Assembly (NCBI GenBank): GCA_015494725.1
Contig: WGAR01000141.1
Location: 1 to 14,003, forward strand
Source of the DNA: Thermodesulfobacteriaceae bacterium
GTDB taxonomy: Bacteria; Desulfobacterota; Thermodesulfobacteria; Thermodesulfobacteriales; Thermodesulfobacteriaceae
Reading direction: 5' to 3'
DNA length: 14,003 bases
The translations under genes and the position numbers were made by a program. Within the stretch, counting starts at the first letter, position 1; every line of letters starts with the position of its first letter. This document shows, piece after piece, positions 13,311-14,003 of this stretch. The notes under the pieces were generated by a model that worked only from the letters and a program-made list of their open reading frames with translations, searched no databases and was not told the origin of the DNA.

Positions 13311-14002
13311 TGTGGGAACCCTGGGAGGGCGGTTATGAGATCAATCGCGATCCGGCCCATATCGAGATCCTGCTTCAGGATCTCAAGAAGATGGGTTACT
13401 GGGTCATCTTTGTCAGCGGACGCTTTCGTTCCGGCCCTACCCTTTTGCTGGAGGTGCTCAGGGACCATCTGGTCTTCGATTATCCCCGTCCCTGGTCTCC
13501 GGGGTTGACCACCGCCCGGGTGATCTATCGGGACAATTCCAATATCGAGTATTTCTTTCGGGTGGATATCCTGCGCGAGGACCGGGAAGAAAAGTATATC
13601 TTCACCTCCCGTCCCTCGGCCATCTTCCGGCTGGAGAGGCGGATGTATTATCGGGTTCCCACCCCTCCGGGTTCCCGGGCCCAGTTTCGGTGGAAGGATC
13701 AGGAGGTTACCGGAGACATAGTAAACATCAGCGCCGGAGGGCTGGCCCTGTTGCGCCCCAGCGTCAAGGTTCCGGAACGGGAGATCCTCACCGAGGGGAA
13801 GCTGGATCTCTGGGTCTCCTCCACCAGATCCTTCGGCACGGTAGAGATCCCTCGGGCCGAGGTGGTCCGGACGATGGATTCCCCGGATGGCCCCCTTCTG
13901 GGGATCAAATTCCATATCCACGAGAAGACCCGCCAGGAGCTTATGCGTTACGTCATTCAGCGGGAGATCGAGATGCGCAAGGCCAAACGGGCCGAGGCCT
14001 AA
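13310..14002 (+). CDS. YcgR-like PilZ-domain protein (c-di-GMP effector)
   Basis: The 230-residue protein has an N-terminal YcgR-like beta domain (about 15-100) joined to a C-terminal PilZ domain (about 107-215). The c-di-GMP motifs are intact: RxxxR at R111-R115 in LERRMYYRV, and the NxSxxG turn at N139, S141 and G144 in DIVNISAGGL. The link PSAIFRLERRMYYR is the usual YcgR hinge. YcgR in E. coli (244 residues) binds c-di-GMP and brakes the flagellar motor; other relatives affect pili, secretion or polysaccharide export. No motility gene is in view. The protein is cytosolic, with a basic, helical C-terminal tail (REIEMRKAKRAEA). Its ATG overlaps the polA stop (TGATG), so reinitiation on the polA message is likely; GGAGG lies in the last codons of polA. 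The target of the effector cannot be told from this sequence. Confidence 0.86.
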   Translation: MWEPWEGGYEINRDPAHIEILLQDLKKMGYWVIFVSGRFRSGPTLLLEVLRDHLVFDYPRPWSPGLTTARVIYRDNSNIEYFFRVDILREDREEKYIFTSRPSAIFRLERRMYYRVPTPPGSRAQFRWKDQEVTGDIVNISAGGLALLRPSVKVPEREILTEGKLDLWVSSTRSFGTVEIPRAEVVRTMDSPDGPLLGIKFHIHEKTRQELMRYVIQREIEMRKAKRAEA

Positions 14003-14003
14003 A

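Noticed and set aside
1..14003. tRNA/rRNA genes, CRISPR array, insertion sequence, prophage or defence island
   Set aside because: I saw no cloverleaf-like sequence, no spaced direct repeats, no transposase or integrase and no restriction, toxin or nuclease-effector gene other than the Uma2 protein.

Overview
The window is about 14 kb of dense, GC-rich (roughly 60% by eye) bacterial chromosome. It holds 14 protein-coding genes and no RNA gene, mobile element, CRISPR array or long repeat that I can see. Several features suggest an anaerobic thermophile of the Desulfobacterota/Thermodesulfobacteria kind: proteins rich in Glu, Arg and Leu, frequent GTG/TTG starts, G-rich Shine-Dalgarno (SD) sequences, a Fam-A polymerase with a dead proofreading domain, and an AhbD-like radical SAM enzyme of the siroheme-dependent heme route. 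This placement is an inference from gene content, not a database match.

Layout. (1) The 3' part of a NAPE-PLD/UlaG-like metallo-beta-lactamase-fold hydrolase runs in from the left edge on the plus strand. (2) A minus-strand operon, transcribed leftwards from about 3842, encodes an MscS-type channel, a trimeric-type purine nucleoside phosphorylase (overlapping start/stop ATGA) and RNase G; its last stop codon overlaps the stop of the hydrolase. (3) From a 50-bp divergent gap a plus-strand operon runs right: FAH-family hydrolase, Uma2-family nuclease-like protein, MOSC protein and AhbD-like heme synthase (ATGA overlap with the MOSC gene). (4) A minus-strand YkgJ-type cysteine-cluster protein converges on the heme gene, again with overlapping stop codons. 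(5) From a second, 65-bp divergent gap carrying a plausible promoter, a plus-strand series begins: a small membrane-anchored protein with a possible DM13-like domain, pyrG (CTP synthase) and a divergent rsmG. After a 65-bp spacer come an unrecognised 161-residue protein, polA (overlapping it) and a YcgR/PilZ-type c-di-GMP effector (TGATG overlap).

How the genes fit together. Most of this is housekeeping: RNA turnover and purine salvage (rng, pnp), pyrimidine supply and rRNA modification (pyrG, rsmG), DNA replication/repair (polA), heme synthesis (ahbD-like) and osmotic safety (mscS). There is no defence island or mobile element. The parts that ordinary annotation does not explain are the two small unknown proteins coupled to pyrG and polA, the awkward polA start, the MOSC-heme synthase pairing, the polA-PilZ coupling and the two palindromic convergent stop overlaps. 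No stretch above 300 bases lacks a gene; the longest gaps are about 65 bp.
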